64,000 nucleotides of DNA from Nymphaea colorata (taxonomy: Eukaryota > Streptophyta > Magnoliopsida > Nymphaeales > Nymphaeaceae), in contig NC_045148.1 of assembly GCF_008831285.2 (NCBI RefSeq), positions 8,685,001-8,749,000 of the forward strand, in the 5' to 3' direction. This document shows, one piece after another, positions 1 through 13,319 of the stretch. The notes beneath the pieces were generated by a model. It did not search any database. It saw only the letters and a list, made by a program, of their open reading frames with translations, and was not told the origin of the DNA. Within the stretch, counting starts at the first letter, position 1; each line of letters starts with the position of its first letter. Position numbers and translations under genes: made by a program.

Positions 1-239
1 TGGCAACTGGCATGTCCATAAGTGAGTTTTTTTTTTCTTCTCTCCCAAACTGTAGGATGAAATGACATAGTTCATACCTGCTTGGGATTCCCCCAAAGAT
101 CTTGAAATTTAGTGTCTAATTGGAACACAAAAAATCTTTAAATTTCTCCATGGGATGAGAAGCTAGGTCTAGTTTTCTTCACTCTTTGGATATCCCCAAG
201 GTCAACTATTAATAATATTTAAGCTTTTTGTGAAAGAAA

Positions 240-540
240 CAAGGTCTAACACAAGTTAATGGTGGAAGTGATTTCATAATGGCAATTGCTAGACTCAAAA
301 ATTATGTGAAAAGACAAAACGCCTCACTTCAGTACAATACTGGTGGATCTTAATTCAAAAATTGATCTTACTACCAAAGGAAGACTTCTTGCTGTAAGTG
401 TGGTATATCGGGTCATATGAAACCTATTTTCCCAAAATTCAAGAAAAGGAAAGATAGAAGAGAAGATATCTCCTGCTGAAATAGTGCATTTAAAGTGGAA
501 GGAGAATCGATTGGAGGCGTGTCTATCTCACAACGTGTAA
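240..540 (+). mobile_element. Ty1/copia gag remnant (zinc knuckle)
   Basis: A short reading at 390-431 gives CCKCGISGHMKPIF, which fits the CX2CX4HX4C knuckle of copia gag proteins except that the last cysteine is phenylalanine. A basic stretch (KFKKRKDRRED) follows, as is usual after the knuckle. No long open frame surrounds it and no LTR was found nearby, so it is a decayed fragment. Assignment to copia rather than another retroelement rests only on this motif and the basic tail. Confidence 0.45.
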
Positions 541-704
541 TGTTCTTCAACCTTTTCTTAGAAGAGGAACACTCTTACCAAAGCTGCAGATTCATCCTCG
601 TGTCATGTATGGATTTTTGCCTCATAGATTTTGAGGAATCTTTTTTATAAGATCCCTTACAGATCTCTTTTTATTTGAATGCACTAAATTATAAGGGAGC
701 TAGG

Positions 705-800
705 TTATGTCACATAGGTACGGGTACTGGTGCGGGTATGGGTACCGGTGCGGATACGGGTACAGACCATTTTTAAAAAACTTGGGTGCGGGGGTATGGC

Positions 801-871
<71 letters not shown>

Positions 872-1851
872 AAAAATTACAAATAGAACCCCATATACAT
901 ATTCAGCCATTACAACTTATATCTAAAAAGCACCTAGCAAGACAGAACCAAAAGACAAGAATGAGAATGTTAAATAAAATGCAGATTTAAGTGGTCATGA
1001 TAAAGGTCAGAACCATGCCAAAGCACAAATATGCACTAAGCAGCACAGGGATAAAATGTCATGTAATCAAATGCCACAATCACAACACAAAGATTCACAT
1101 AGATGGACTTGCAGAGAAGGACATCTAAAGGGTCTATTAGCAAATGTAACCATACACCAAGACAGCGAAAGGGGACACTACAACTACAAAAAAAAAGGAA
1201 CACTACGACGAAAGGGGAAACAAGACAGCGAAAGAAAAATGGACAGCGGAACAAGGGAACAACAAATAGAGAACCAATATTATCGTTAAATCTTTTTTGC
1301 GACAATATGTCATGATAAAGCCAGGACGAAGAAAGAAAAATGGACAGCGGCATGCCAATCGAAAGAAAAATCACCACAACAAGAAAGGGGTGAACGCCGG
1401 TAGAGAAACGCCTCCAATCGACCCCACAAACTCCTTTCTTCTTCTTCTTCTTCTTCCTTCTTAAAACTTAGTACGACCCAAAACTCAGTTCGTCGTCTTC
1501 CCTTCGCCGCTCACCGTACGCCCGTCGCCGCCTGCCAGTCTTTCGGTGAAGGTTGAAGACCGAGGTGAAGGGAAGACGAAGAACAATGGTGGTTTAACTT
1601 TAAAGGTTAATAATTTTAACGTGAAATATGTAAAAAATGTTAAAAAATAAAAAACGATAAAATTCAAAATCAGATAGATTTAGACTCGGTCAACTTTGAC
1701 CGAGTCTAAAAAAGGTCGAACATGACCTTGGGTGCGTTGACCGAACCCAGTGCGGTCAACGCAGCACCCATGCCGCATCCATGGGCGTACCCGTACCGGT
1801 ACCGGTACCGTGCTGGTACTCCTCCTTTGGAGGAGTACCCGTGTGACTTAG
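705..1851. mobile_element. Non-autonomous DNA transposon, hAT-like, 8-9 bp TSD
   Basis: The left end reads TTATGTCACATAGG and the inverted right end reads CTAAGTCACACGGG. Both are flanked by gagctagg (697-704 and 1852-1859), and the repeat can be extended by a base or more on either side. Subterminal DNA is rich in GGTACGGG/GTACCGG repeats, and a CA/TA microsatellite lies just inside the left end. The interior holds short spurious ORFs, a CTT repeat near 1436-1456, and paired GGTCAA/TTGACC stretches near 1690-1760. No transposase is visible. An 8-bp TSD suggests hAT, but 9 or more bp would suit a MULE. Related ends occur at 7590-7664, 18848, 30286, 33769 and 59340. Confidence 0.7.
803..869. 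repeat. (CA)n(TA)n microsatellite
   Basis: About 35 bp of CA repeats run directly into about 30 bp of TA repeats. It lies just inside the left end of the 705-1851 element, the same position as the TA tract next to the related end at 30286. Confidence 0.9.
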
Positions 1852-1859
1852 GAGCTAGG

Positions 1860-2930
1860 TTTATACTGCTAAAACTTCTTTCAATGTGAAAGCTTTTGGA
1901 AATTTTGAATCAAATGTTCTCAATAAAAAAATATCTTACCAATAGTTACAGTATTTCCTAAGCTTAATATGATTGTCACAATTGGAATTGTCTTTTCAAA
2001 ACATTGCATCAAAAAGAGGAATAGGGAAAGCAGAAAATGCAAAAAAGAAAAGGAATAAATCATGATATTTTGAATTGAAAATATCACACTTTTCCGATTT
2101 TCTGAGGAACATGTGAATGCTCAAACCATGGGTGCAAGTCAAGACAGGATTAGAAAATGGGAAAGATAGGGTTGAGGTACATAACCCTTCCCAATCCAGC
2201 CAGTCTCCCCCTCATGGTGTGCCAAATTCATCGATGGCCCCTTGATACTGAGCTACCAGGTGGAGTCCACACAAAGGAGCAGGGGGTCACATAGGCTATG
2301 TAAAAACACCCAAGACTGATTTTCCCAAACTTTTGGGGGATGATCCTTGAGTTAGGTTTTTTCTGCACGAAAATACTTAGATTGCCTAGGGACAGGAACA
2401 AGTACCACATAAAATAGTTCATTCGGAGGGAGCTACAGTTCGCTGGTATTGCTCCTGCATAGAACAACAAGGAAAAGTGTCATGGCAACAGTTTGTGGAA
2501 TAAATGAGCTGATTCATATTCAATTTTTGGGCAAATGGGTTTAGTTGTCTTTCCTTTCCCTCCCAATCTTTCAATTTTTGGAGGGATTGGAATACATTAG
2601 TGTCTCCCTTCCTATCCCTCCCTCCCTTTTCCTTTTCTCTACTTCCAAACATGATTTTGCTTTCTCCTTTCTTTTCCCACATCTTTAAGTGGTTATCCAG
2701 CACAGGAGAGTCTATCCTTTCCATTCCTTTTCCTCCAACCAAACAAGTTGTAAATGGTAAGCAGAAGGGGCACTCACTTAACAGTTTGGCAAACGTAGGG
2801 TCCACCCATAACTTTGTAGGCAAGAAAACAACAAAGTTATGCAGGTATAAGAAAGAGGAGAAACCAGAATTTAAGTAAAGGAAAGGTGCCCACAAGAGAC
2901 TGCTAGGTGAAAAATTGATATCCTATCTTG
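1860..2930. other. Intergenic, no gene recognised
   Basis: ORFs of 80-158 codons occur on both strands, but their translations are low-complexity and match no family I recognise. A C/T-rich tract lies at 2605-2740. Probably old repeat sequence. Confidence 0.5.
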
Positions 2931-2945
2931 GAAGTTGAGGCGCTG

Positions 2946-3440
2946 CTAGATGAACTTCAAGGGACTATTCTATTTTCAATTTTGATGTCCGAGATCGGTT
3001 ACCATCAAAATTAGCCTTTATGGCCCTTGCAGACATTCCTAAGACTGCTTTGAAGACCCACAAAGGACAGTACAAATTTTAAGTAAATCCCTTTGGGCTT
3101 ATGCAATGTACATTGCGAGCCTTAATGAACAAAATATTCCTGGCACTCCTGCATAACAATGTCCTAGTGCTGTGGGTGCACAAGTTATATGTGAAGCCTT
3201 CCAAATGTGTGTTTGGAAGCCCAAAGGATCACACATTTGGGCCAACCGTTGAGTGAGGGATGTAGATTTAAGAAATCATGTTTCTGCTATTAAAAAGTGA
3301 GAGCTACCTAAGGGAATAATGGGCCTGCAGGCATGTTTAGGACTGACAGGGTATCACTGTTGATTCGTGAGAAACTTTGGAGTAATTTCTGCATCGTTAA
3401 ATAAGATGTTAAGAAGGATAAATTGGTGGGGAGTGAGGAT
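2946..3440 (+). mobile_element. Ty3/gypsy reverse-transcriptase fragment
   Basis: Translated pieces in shifting frames follow the order of gypsy RT: LDELQGTILFSI...GYHQN (the start of the palm domain), then PFGLMQCTLRALMNKIF-like text, then KCVFGSPKDHTFGP, then KGIMGLQACLGLTGYHCRFVRNFGV, which matches the connection region after RT. Stops and frameshifts break it, and the aspartate expected after the FS motif is replaced. It abuts the LINE fragment at about 3550. It is a dead relic with no LTRs seen. Confidence 0.75.
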
Positions 3441-3552
3441 GGCAGAAGACATTTCAAAAACTGAAGGACTCTATATTTACCGTTCTTACGCAAGTTATAC
3501 AAATTTTTACAGTTAAAAAACAAGTTATACATTGCTATTTCTTCACAAAAGT

Positions 3553-6500
3553 GATGTGCAGACCATCGCCACATGCGGTGTGCAGACCTGGCCTGCTACC
3601 GCAGAGGGCAATCTGGTCGTCCAAAGGGACGATAATTTGGACATGGAAGGGAAGCATCACACTGCTGGTTAACCCCTCTTCCTTTGTTTCTCTCAATGTG
3701 GATTCTGTCCTAGAACGTCAGGGGAGATGGGCGCATTGTGGCTATGCGAGACCTTCAACTTGCTATTTGGGAGAACTCCATGGATGTTTGTGTCCTCGTT
3801 GACACCCTTCTTTCTGAAGATAGAGTCACAATTTGGCAGCGAAGCATGCCCGATTTTGCTTTTGTTATCAATGCCGCTCTATGGGGAGGTATTGCTCCCA
3901 TTCTTATTTGCTGAGACCCTTCTGCTGTTAGGGCCCACCCAGTTGCCATTGAGCAGGCCTAGATCTTTCTGCATTGTTGTTGCAGGAAAACAGGGAGAGA
4001 GTTCCACCTTTTTGGCATTTATCTTAGTCCGAATCCCAGCTTTTCGGTTCTTGAACTTATGGAGCTTAGTCGCTCTCTAAAATCCAAACACGTTCAAGGA
4101 CCGATCTGCCTTGTGAGTGGTTTCAACTGCATGCGGAATGGAAGTGACAAAACAGGCCGCTTCCAAGTAAACACAGGTGTGATGTTTTTTGTGGGTTTAT
4201 CTCTTCAAATGGCCTCAGCAAGTGGATGATCCCAAGTACAGCTTTACATGGAGTAATAACAGAGCACATGAGAATCTTATTCGTTGCCGTTTGGACTGCG
4301 CTCTCGTCAACCGGGACTGGTAGCGGGCAAGGCTTGTTTCGCTTCTTTAAATGTTGGATGCTTAGAGATGGCTGCAGGGAGGTTATCGGTGCAGCGTGGT
4401 CCTATGAATCCAGGTTGTTGCATGATACACTTAGTTTCGAAGTTAGAGATTACCAAGAAACGTTTGGTGAGATGGAATACTAATGCATTTGGCCACACTG
4501 AAAAATGTCTTGCAAGCCTGGAAAAGGAATTAGACAGACTTCAAGGAGGACTGCAGCATGTGAACGCTAGGGATGGTGGCCAAGAACTTCTTCTGTGCAA
4601 GGAGTTGCAGCAGACCTTGAAGAAGACTATCTACTATGGAGGCAGAAATCATGAGTAGATTGGCTTAGTGAGGGAGATCAAAACACCACGTTCTTCCAGG
4701 CTAGAGCAAAATCCAGATTCAAGAGGAATTCTATCTCCTCCCTTGTCATTGGGGCGAACATGATGATAGACTTTCTTTGAGTATATCTATAGAGCTGATG
4801 AGTCAGACAGGAATATGACGGAGGGCAGTTTGGAGGGACCGTGTGTTTCCCCTGCTGAAGCTGTGCTCCTTGACAGACCCATTCATGATGATGAGGTTAG
4901 ACAAGCAGTCTTCAAATCCCATAGCGACAAGCTCCTGGTCTGCATGGTTTTACGGCAGGTTTCTTCAAAGAGCATGGTTTTACGGCTGGGATGAAGTGCA
5001 ATCCTGAAAAAATCTACTTTTAGCCTATTCCATGTACAACCTCGCTTAGTGAGGGAATGTGTCAATTTTCTTGGATGGAGTGCAAAACCTCTTCCCACAA
5101 CATATCTGCGGCTGCCCCTATTCATCGGCAGATGCACTGAAGCTCTCTGTGTGCCCCTTATTGAAAAGATTGAAGGCAAACTCAGCGGCTGGAAATGAAA
5201 ACTTTTGTCTTATGCTGGACGGATTTGCTTGGTTTGTAGTGTTCTGCTGCAAGTTGTCAGCTATTGGGCCAGAGGCCTCAAGCTATCGGGAGGAATCATA
5301 AAACAGATTGAGAAGATCATGGTGAGCTTTGTGTGGGGTGATTCGGAGGACAGCCATCACCCACACCTGATCAGCTGGAAGACCCTCAGTTTACCCTATG
5401 AGGAAGGTGGTATTGGGTAGACGGGCATCTCCACCCTCGATAAAACATTGCTCATCCAATGGGGTGTTCGAGCTTACAACAGTGAATCTAGTTGGGCCTT
5501 GCTGGTTAGACAGAAATATTTGATGAGGAATAGTCTTTGGTGGCCTAAGGGCAGACCTAGCTCCTTCGCGTTTTGGATGGCTATTGAATGGGCCTGGACA
5601 GAGGTGAGCCATGAACTGTGCTGGCAGATTGGGGATGACACTAGGGCGAGGTTTTGGTTTGATTCATGGGGTTGGGGCTTGCTGCACACACTCCTTGAGG
5701 GTGGAGATTTTGCAGCTATCGACTCATAAAAACATGGCCCAAACCACACATATGTGGTCACTGATTTGCAGAAATGTCGCTACCCATTGGATCAAAACGG
5801 TCATCAGTAACACAAGGCTTAATGAAGGGAAGGATACTTTGCGCTGGGGGGATGTCAATGCAGCCTCCCTCACATCTATGGAGATCTACCAGAGTAACAG
5901 ATCTCATGGCCCTGAGAATGAGTGGAATCCTTACCTCTGGCAAAGCAGGGCCCCCTTAGCGCCTCATGGTTTAGCATGCTGGCCTGCCATGGCAGGCTTT
6001 TCACCCTTGACAAATGCCAAAAGGTTGGGACCATTATTGCAAACCAGTGCCTCTTATGTAGGGTAAGTAAAGAATCGAACCCCCACATCTTTTTGCATTG
6101 TAGCTGGACTAAGAAGGTATGGAGGTGGAGCGGAACAAGATATGATCCATCAAGTTATTAAATGGAAGCCCACCAGCTTTAAAGGGGATGGCTGTCTGAT
6201 GTATGGGATGCTGCCCTTCTGATTACTGTCAGTAGCATCTAGAAGCTCCACAATCGTGTGTGTCGTGGAGCACGTCTCCCTCCCCCCAACAGTTTTGCGA
6301 CATCAATTTGGTCAGACATTTACCAGCTGTGGGAAAGATTGCTGCTTCGCTCGTCTCAACATTTGACAAAGGCACAGGTATGGTTTAAAGCTGGAAGTGA
6401 GCCGGGTACTTACATGAGGGGCCCTGAACGACGATATTCCCTTCATCTGGCCTTCCTCGTTGCAAAGGCCTATTGGAGCCAGCTGGTGGAGAAGATGATT

Positions 6501-6800
6501 CTTGCTATGCCGTACCTATAGGGAGGCATCTACCTCACGTTCGGGCCACGAAGCTGGCGGTACTGTGTCAACAGAATCTTGACTTCTTCCACTGAAGCCA
6601 TGTCTAGGAACTCCACCCTATTCTGCTGCAAAAGGTTGCTGAGCCTATCTTGTGAGAATCCTGCCATAGAGATTTCTGCACTGTTGCTAAATCCTCATTT
6701 TGTAATCACAACTCCCATTGGGAACACCCTACCGAGCAGCTAGGGTGCTCCTCCTGTTTTTGCTTGTACATATTCCATTTTTTGCTAATAAATTGATTTT
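3553..6800 (+). mobile_element. Degenerate L1-type LINE (EN, RT remnant, zf-RVT)
   Basis: In order, the translation shows an AP-endonuclease-like start (about 3690-4480, including a TWSNN and RLDCALVNRDW-like segment), a short piece of RT leader (DDEVRQAVFKSHSDK near 4885), then a jump to the post-RT region (PLFIGRCTEALCVPLIEKIEGKLSGW near 5115) and a WKTLSLPYEEGGIG segment. It ends with the zf-RVT zinc-binding module (CLLCRVSKESNPHIFLHCSW, about 6042-6106). The central RT palm with its YADD box appears deleted, and several stops and frameshifts are present. A short tandem repeat of the GCATGGTTTTACGGC text lies at about 4940-4985. No poly-A tail or TSD could be set, so the ends are approximate. 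Confidence 0.8.
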
Positions 6801-7589
6801 GCAGCGGAACTATTAGAAGATTGTAAAATGACCTAATTTTTTTCATATGATTCAAAAACAAGTCAAACTAACATCAAGTGAAGTCACAACTCATAGCTAA
6901 GTTATATTTATTAATGTAATAACTAAAACTAAAAAGTAAAAGCTATGCCATTAAAAACATTGATCAGGCCATCGTGGTATACAACCTATATGCCTAAACA
7001 GTATACGGTTCTCAACTTCTCATGTTCTGTAGTTCTGTGGACCGTGGTATACACTGCTGAGTGCTGGACTGCAATTGTTATTATTGCTGTATACATTTTC
7101 GCATTTTATTTTATATGCTTGTTCAGTTGTTCTTGAATCTACTATAAAAGTTTCAAAGTTCACTAACAAATATATATTGTCAGCCGTGTACATATGCAGC
7201 CGTGTATATATACTTTGCAACTGATATAGAGATATATTGTCATGTTATAAACTTACAATATATAATATAAGCTTTTGTATATGTGCATTATGCAGCCAAC
7301 CAGCTGTGGTCAGTGTTGTTGTTTTGAAGTTTTAATTTCAAATTTTCAATTTCTGCTTCTATGATTCTATCATTTTTGTTATACTCTATGTTAGACTGTT
7401 AGTATGTTATATTACTAAATTACAATATATAATATATTATATAAAATATATGTTGCTCGGATATTTTCATATGCAATACAAGTATGCAAGTATGTTATAT
7501 ACATTAATAACTAAATTGTAAATAATAATAACATGCTCATGCGGTTATATATATAATAAATTAATATAATAATAATAATAAAATACCCT
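6801..7589. other. AT-rich sequence, likely element interior
   Basis: Strongly AT-rich with many ATAT, TATAC and AATAAT tracts and no credible gene. The composition resembles the AT-rich DNA next to the related ends at 30286 and 59340, so it may be the interior of the element ending at 7664. Confidence 0.4.
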
Positions 7590-7664
7590 TGCCACACTGC
7601 CGCACCTAAATTTTTTGGGATGTGCTCGGCACCCGCACCGGCACCCCTGTGACATAGGTTTTCA
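7590..7664 (-). mobile_element. Terminus of the CCTATGTCAC element family
   Basis: Read on the minus strand it begins CCTATGTCACAGGGGTGCCG and continues through a GC-rich stretch, then CCAAAAAATTTAGGTGCGGC and GGGTATTTTATTATTATT. The element at 59340 has nearly the same order of motifs on the plus strand. The opposite end and a TSD were not found. Confidence 0.6.
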
Positions 7665-8440
7665 CCTTAGTAACATTTGCTAGTTTCTATGTTTTCTTAG
7701 ATGACACTGATTTTATGGAGGCACGAGAAACCAAAATTGTTACCCCTCATTGGAAAAAATGCAATTAGGACATGACCACTGAAAGGGGGAAAGTTTTGTG
7801 GTTGATAATTTTTGGGACATGAGAGTCCACCTTAACTTGCATAAAAAGCGGTATTGTGATGACAAAAATGCATGGATATAACAAATATTTATACCTTTGA
7901 CAAAATCATGTAACACAGAGGTAGACTCCCATTTCTTCATAAAGGGTTGTTGTAAGAAGACAATTGACTTACCTTACATGATGACTCAAAATGTCAAATT
8001 GTTTTCATTAGCATGACTTTGCATTTTCATTTCCTTCTTGGAGAACTTTCTCAAAGACTCAAAGTTTGAAGGAGAATGTTAAGGAAATTATACTATATTT
8101 TTCTGCCTTTATAAGCATATGTAAATGCTTAAACACACAGATAGGCAAACATCACATGAAAGTGGTGATCTTCTGGGGTGAGCCCCTTTTCATGAGAAAT
8201 TCTTCTGCAGTTCACCCTATGTATGGTACTTTTTTAGGCATTTTTTGATTGTGGATCTTGTCTAAATTTTAGAATTCAGTTCCCAGAAGTATCATGATGT
8301 AAATGAAATGAACCTTGGTTGATCTAAGTGTGTGAATGCAGTGTAGTTTCGTCAAATATGCAATTTGTGATGCACCATATTTTTTTCCTTATATCTCCTG
8401 TTGATGCTATCTCTAATGTCTACCCTTCAATGAGTTGCAG
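7665..8440. other. Intergenic, no gene recognised
   Basis: ORFs are at most 66 codons and resemble nothing known. AT-rich. Confidence 0.5.
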
Positions 8441-8441
8441 A

Positions 8442-8561
8442 CAAATGGTGGAGAGCAGGCAGATTTTGTTGCAAACTTCTTGGGGAGAAATAATTTCTGT
8501 AATGTGAAAGTAGTTACTGATTTTGCAGGAATTCCACGGTTTGTGACTGGATTTCGTTCAT
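8442..8561 (+). pseudogene. Possible orphan coding exon of unknown gene
   Basis: Directly after a TTGCAG acceptor-like site at 8436-8441 the frame reads TNGGEQADFVANFLG..., continues with VVTDFAGIPRFVTGF and stops at TAA (8559-8561). The 39-residue reading has ordinary protein composition, unlike the surrounding AT-rich DNA. I do not recognise the family, and no upstream exon could be linked. It may be the last exon of a broken or captured gene, or chance. Confidence 0.25.
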
Positions 8562-8745
8562 AATGCACACAACAATGAATTCCTAAATCCTGCTTGGTGC
8601 ATGCTTGGAAGATATGTTGTTCTCTTAAAGGAAGTGCATTTTAATTGCGTTTTCTTCAAATTACTATTTCAAGTGTAATTATCATTTCCTCTTTTTATTT
8701 GTCCAATTTTTTATGTTCTTTGTCATATGGCAGAAAGTTTACTAG

Positions 8746-8746
8746 C

Positions 8747-8818
<72 letters not shown>
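8746..8818. repeat. (TA)n(GA)n microsatellite
   Basis: A TA repeat of about 26 bp passes directly into a GA repeat of about 45 bp with one interruption. Confidence 0.9.
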
Positions 8819-8819
<1 letters not shown>

Positions 8820-11800
8820 TGCCCATTGTTAACATGTTGCAACTTCTAGAAAAAAACCGTGTATTTTGTATTTGAGCATGGGAGTTCTCACCGGTAACTG
8901 TTATGTAGTGGCCGATGTGTGGCTTCTTGCCCGGATGTCTGAACCAATCAGATTCCTTGTAGATGTTATGTGGGGTATTATGCTACTTGATTTGGGACGT
9001 GCAGGCAAACGATTTTTGTTAGAAGAATGTTCTTCAATTGGCCGAATACTTTTGTGATTATTGACGTCAAATCGAGCATGGGATACTAGTGTCTCCTGTC
9101 AATTTGACTAAAGCCTTCATCATCAAGCAGAGCAGATGGAGGGTGCAGACTTCACAAGGTTGAACTATGCGAGGATGATTTGAGGTAGATGGGATGATTT
9201 CTAGTGAGGACAATTATAAATGTGGGTGGATGACGAGCATTGGTGGCGATTAGGGTGACAACAATGACCAGTGGTTGCTCTCGCTTTCTACATGAGCTAA
9301 AATGTGAAAAATTAAGTGGACTATATAAACCGGTAAATAGCCGAATCTCATATGCTAGATTGATGGGATTCGTCATATCAAACGGTGAATAAGTCGAAAA
9401 TGTGGACCAAACTGCTTCTTGATAAGAGTACAATATCCTCCAAAGGAGAGAGAGAGAGGGAGAAGTAAATGAGTTTCCCTCGTTTTAAAAAACAATTTGA
9501 CTTCTATATTTTCAACTGTATTTATACTATTTGATCTCCTTAGAATCCATGGGTTAAATAATTTTCACCCAAGTCTTGTATAGAAAGAATCTAATGTGTG
9601 TATGTGTATATGTACAAGGAAAGGTAACATTATGGCCATCTGCCCCTCTTATCCCATTTAGATGGGTCAAGAGAAATGGGGGATGGTTATGGCCAAAAAT
9701 GAGAGAGTGAGCAACATCCAAGGAAGAAAAAGGAAGAGAGTGAGACCACACAGGAAGGAGGAATGTGACTAAAAGTTGGGCTGGGTGTCTCAAAATAAAT
9801 AAAATAAAACTTTCTCTCCATTAAGGTAAGCATGTTTTGACTTGGTTCAGCTAAAGATCACAATTTTAAGTTTTGAGAGCTGATTTGAGCTACATGGTAG
9901 CTGACTTTAGATTGGGATAACCATGGTGAGCTCACTCTGTCTACTCTTAGGGTTTTGTAAAGTTGAAAAATGGTTAATTGCTCAAATGTTAGGCAGTTCT
10001 TGAAATTTTGGTACAGAATTTATGCTTTCCAAGTTTAGATGCCAAGATGTAAGGGTAAAATGATAAATTTCAGCTTGAACGACCTAGGTATCTGGGTCTA
10101 GATGTTCAATGCTGGTGTAATGCTTGTTTGGCTCAGAAATAGCCTTTTGTTCTTGAAATTGGTCTTCTATTGTTAAGGGGAAAATATCCCTAATGTTTCT
10201 GAAATTTCAAGTCTAGTGGTAGTTCCAATTTACAAGTTATATCAAGAAAGATGCAATCATGAATGGTTGATTTAACGATTGAGAATTTGATTTTCTAAGA
10301 GGCTTGCATAGAGAAATTTGTGAAAAATAGAATGCAGAAAAATGTTGACCAGATTATCTTAGTTTCTTTCCATTTTCCATTTTCATATTCTTATTGATGA
10401 CGTAATGCTCTCTAATTTCTTAGACATGTTAGACTTGCTCATGACACAAGAACATATATGTCTATCATTTCTTTAGTTTCTGCCTCAACCCACTCCTGTA
10501 GGCCTTTGAAAATGGCCTAGGTTCAGAAGCGTAAACATGCATTTTGCCGCAAAGTTTTTCACAAGGCAATGCTTCTGCATTTGCATTTAATAAATGTTCT
10601 CGTTCATAAAGTTGATGGTTTTCATCATTGTCGATGACAAGTTGTTGATCATTTTCGAGGGAATAATTGGATAATACAGTAAAATGTGTAACACAAAATC
10701 ACAAAGAAAGGACTCCATAGGTGCCATGGATGGAAAACAGAAGGGACTGCTACAACAGCCCTGTTCTCTACCATGGTTGCCGACGCGAGAGAGAGAGAGA
10801 GAGAGACTAGAATTTGGTTGTCGATTTGGGCATCCAATGAAGCAGTAGCAACTGTGACAATGTTTTCGCAATCTGGTACTGAAAATCCTTTTTGTGTGTG
10901 TGTGTGTGTGTGTGTGAGTGATGGAAGAGTGAATATTCGTCCAATATCCCTTGCCTTCTAAATGGGGGTACCATTGTCATTGGTAGAAAACAATATTTTT
11001 CCTTTTTCCAAACGAATCTCTTCCATCAGATTTTGTTATAATCTGCAGTATAGACCGTTCCTTACAACTTTAGTAAATATAGAAACCAGATAGATGGATC
11101 TTATAAACCCAAAATTACTGCTAAGAAAGACCAACTTCTTGTGTTTAGGAGAAGCAAATGGAAAAAAAATGGAGCAGCAGCAAGGAGGAGGAGGAGGAGG
11201 AGGAGGAGAAGAGGGAGCAGCAAGTTTGAAAGCCTCATATTCGTCACAGTAGTAACATTTATAAAAGATGCAATAAGTTTTGTCTAAATGCTAGTGTTAT
11301 ATTATTGTAATGGTGGTAGCGTCTTATAGAATTTGACACAGCATTTTATAAGATGCTTTCCTAGTACAATTACTACAATAAAGTAGTATAGCTGATGTAA
11401 TAGTCTAATGATGGTGTTCTTTAGATGCTAATTTTAAACCATGATTCCCTTAAGGTTACATGTATGTCACCATTAAAACAATAGAATAGGTAGTTGTAGT
11501 TTTAATAGCCTGACACAGATGATAGCCTATAATGCGTACACTATACAATTACTATAATATAGTTGTGTAGTCAAGTACAGTTGCACAATGCTAATATACT
11601 GACAAAGTTGTATACACTGACAAAGTTGTATAGAAGCTAACATTGCACGGTAATGCATTCAAGTTTACATGTACTTCGCTGCTAAGTAGACAAATCTTCT
11701 ATAGCTAAATGGAAATGTTGTTCAGTAGTAAATACAAATAATCTGAACTAAAATGATACTGTTTGACATTTTGACTTTAAAATAATGGCATCATTTTTAC

Positions 11801-13319
11801 AGATGGTACTCGAGCACAATATGACTAAGAGGATTACAGACTATGGATGTAACAAGCTATTGTCTCTTTCACTGGATGCGGTTGTAACTAATCAGCATCC
11901 ACTCAGATTAAGTCAGGCTTCAATAAAATTTCCTTCACTTTCCACCCTTCAAATGCCTTCCCTACAATGTCTAGCAAATGATGTACGTACTCACAAACCT
12001 GCATGGAGTCTATAAGTTTCTTTTTACAAATAGTTTTATGTACTTTGCATTTGTGTTTACAAGATGTCATGTCTATGAGCATATCGCTGAATGTTTCAAG
12101 GGGAAGGAAGTGAGGAGAGTGAATTTGTTGCATTTAATACACATGTAAAGAGAAATCAAGAAGATTTTTTGAAAAAAGTGGCATATACTAAAAAAAAGTC
12201 AGCTAGGGGCATATCCAAAATGCGTTTTTATTGCAGAAACAAGCCAACGGCATCTCTGAAATGCCCATTCTTCATGTATTGTGTCGTTATCTGAAGTTGT
12301 GTGTAAACAACCTCTGGTCCACTTAAATCCTTCGTATGGTGGATTGACTACACTCTTCTGTTGGTCCCTCAGCACCAAAGCGCGTGTTGAACATCCCTAG
12401 CTCAGTGTTGCAGCCGCTTCACACAGCATCAGCCTGCTTTCTCTTGATATGGTTCTAACACCTTGGCATGCTTTTTAGCCACGGTAGTACAGCAGCCAGA
12501 AAATGTGTAAATCTTAGTGGCATCTTGCAACAATTTGATCTGCATTTTTGCTAAAAAGGCCTTGCATAGAACCAGGGCTATTGAAGAAATAGTCTCTTTT
12601 CTAAAGAAATTTGTGGTTAGTCGCTTAAGCTACAAAGACTAAAGAGTACCGCCAAACAACCCATCGACATTAGGTCCTTGCCGAGCAGGCGATCCACAAC
12701 CTTATCCATCAAAGTCACCAATGACCAATCTGGGGCGGTGCATCATGTGCCCCTTGTAGCGTCAATAAGATTGTTGCTTGGACTCAATGAGGGCAAGTGT
12801 AAATATATGTGCAAACTGCTGATCCTGGTGGTTTTGTTGTTCCGGAGATGAACTGAGCTCAATGGGCATGGCTCCAAACCGTATGCCAGCCCGTTGGTAA
12901 AGGCTTGTCTCATTTTAATAACGACCTTATATTTAATGAAAACAATGTGGAAAGGAGGTTTGCGAGCCAAGTTATTTTCATGCAAATACGACTTTTCAAA
13001 CTATACTGGAAACTTTTTGAACTTCAGAACTTAAATATCTTCAAAGGAAATCAATTTAGTCGCCTCATGTGGGGTAAATGATTTAATATGTTAAAAGATG
13101 CTTACCGTTAACCACGAGTTTAGACGAGTAGAGCAACCATTTATCACATTTGGCTTGCCAAGCGCTTCATATGAGTTAAAAAGGGCTTAAACGAAGGGAA
13201 AGTCCAGGCACAAGTAACTTACACTTCTTCTCTACCATGCTCAACTGTAAATCGAGTGCAGGATTGGTTATTGTGATATCTTGGAATACAAAGAACTTGA
13301 TTGATTATCTTAGGGTACG
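8819..13319. other. Long intergenic stretch, no gene recognised
   Basis: No ORF here exceeds 94 codons and none matches a known family. Visible simple repeats are a GA tract (about 10788-10806), a GT tract (about 10890-10917), a GGA tract (about 11185-11205) and an 18-bp direct repeat of ACTGACAAAGTTGTATA (about 11598-11633). The stretch at 11780-12020 looks slightly less AT-biased but carries no recognisable domain. Confidence 0.5.
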
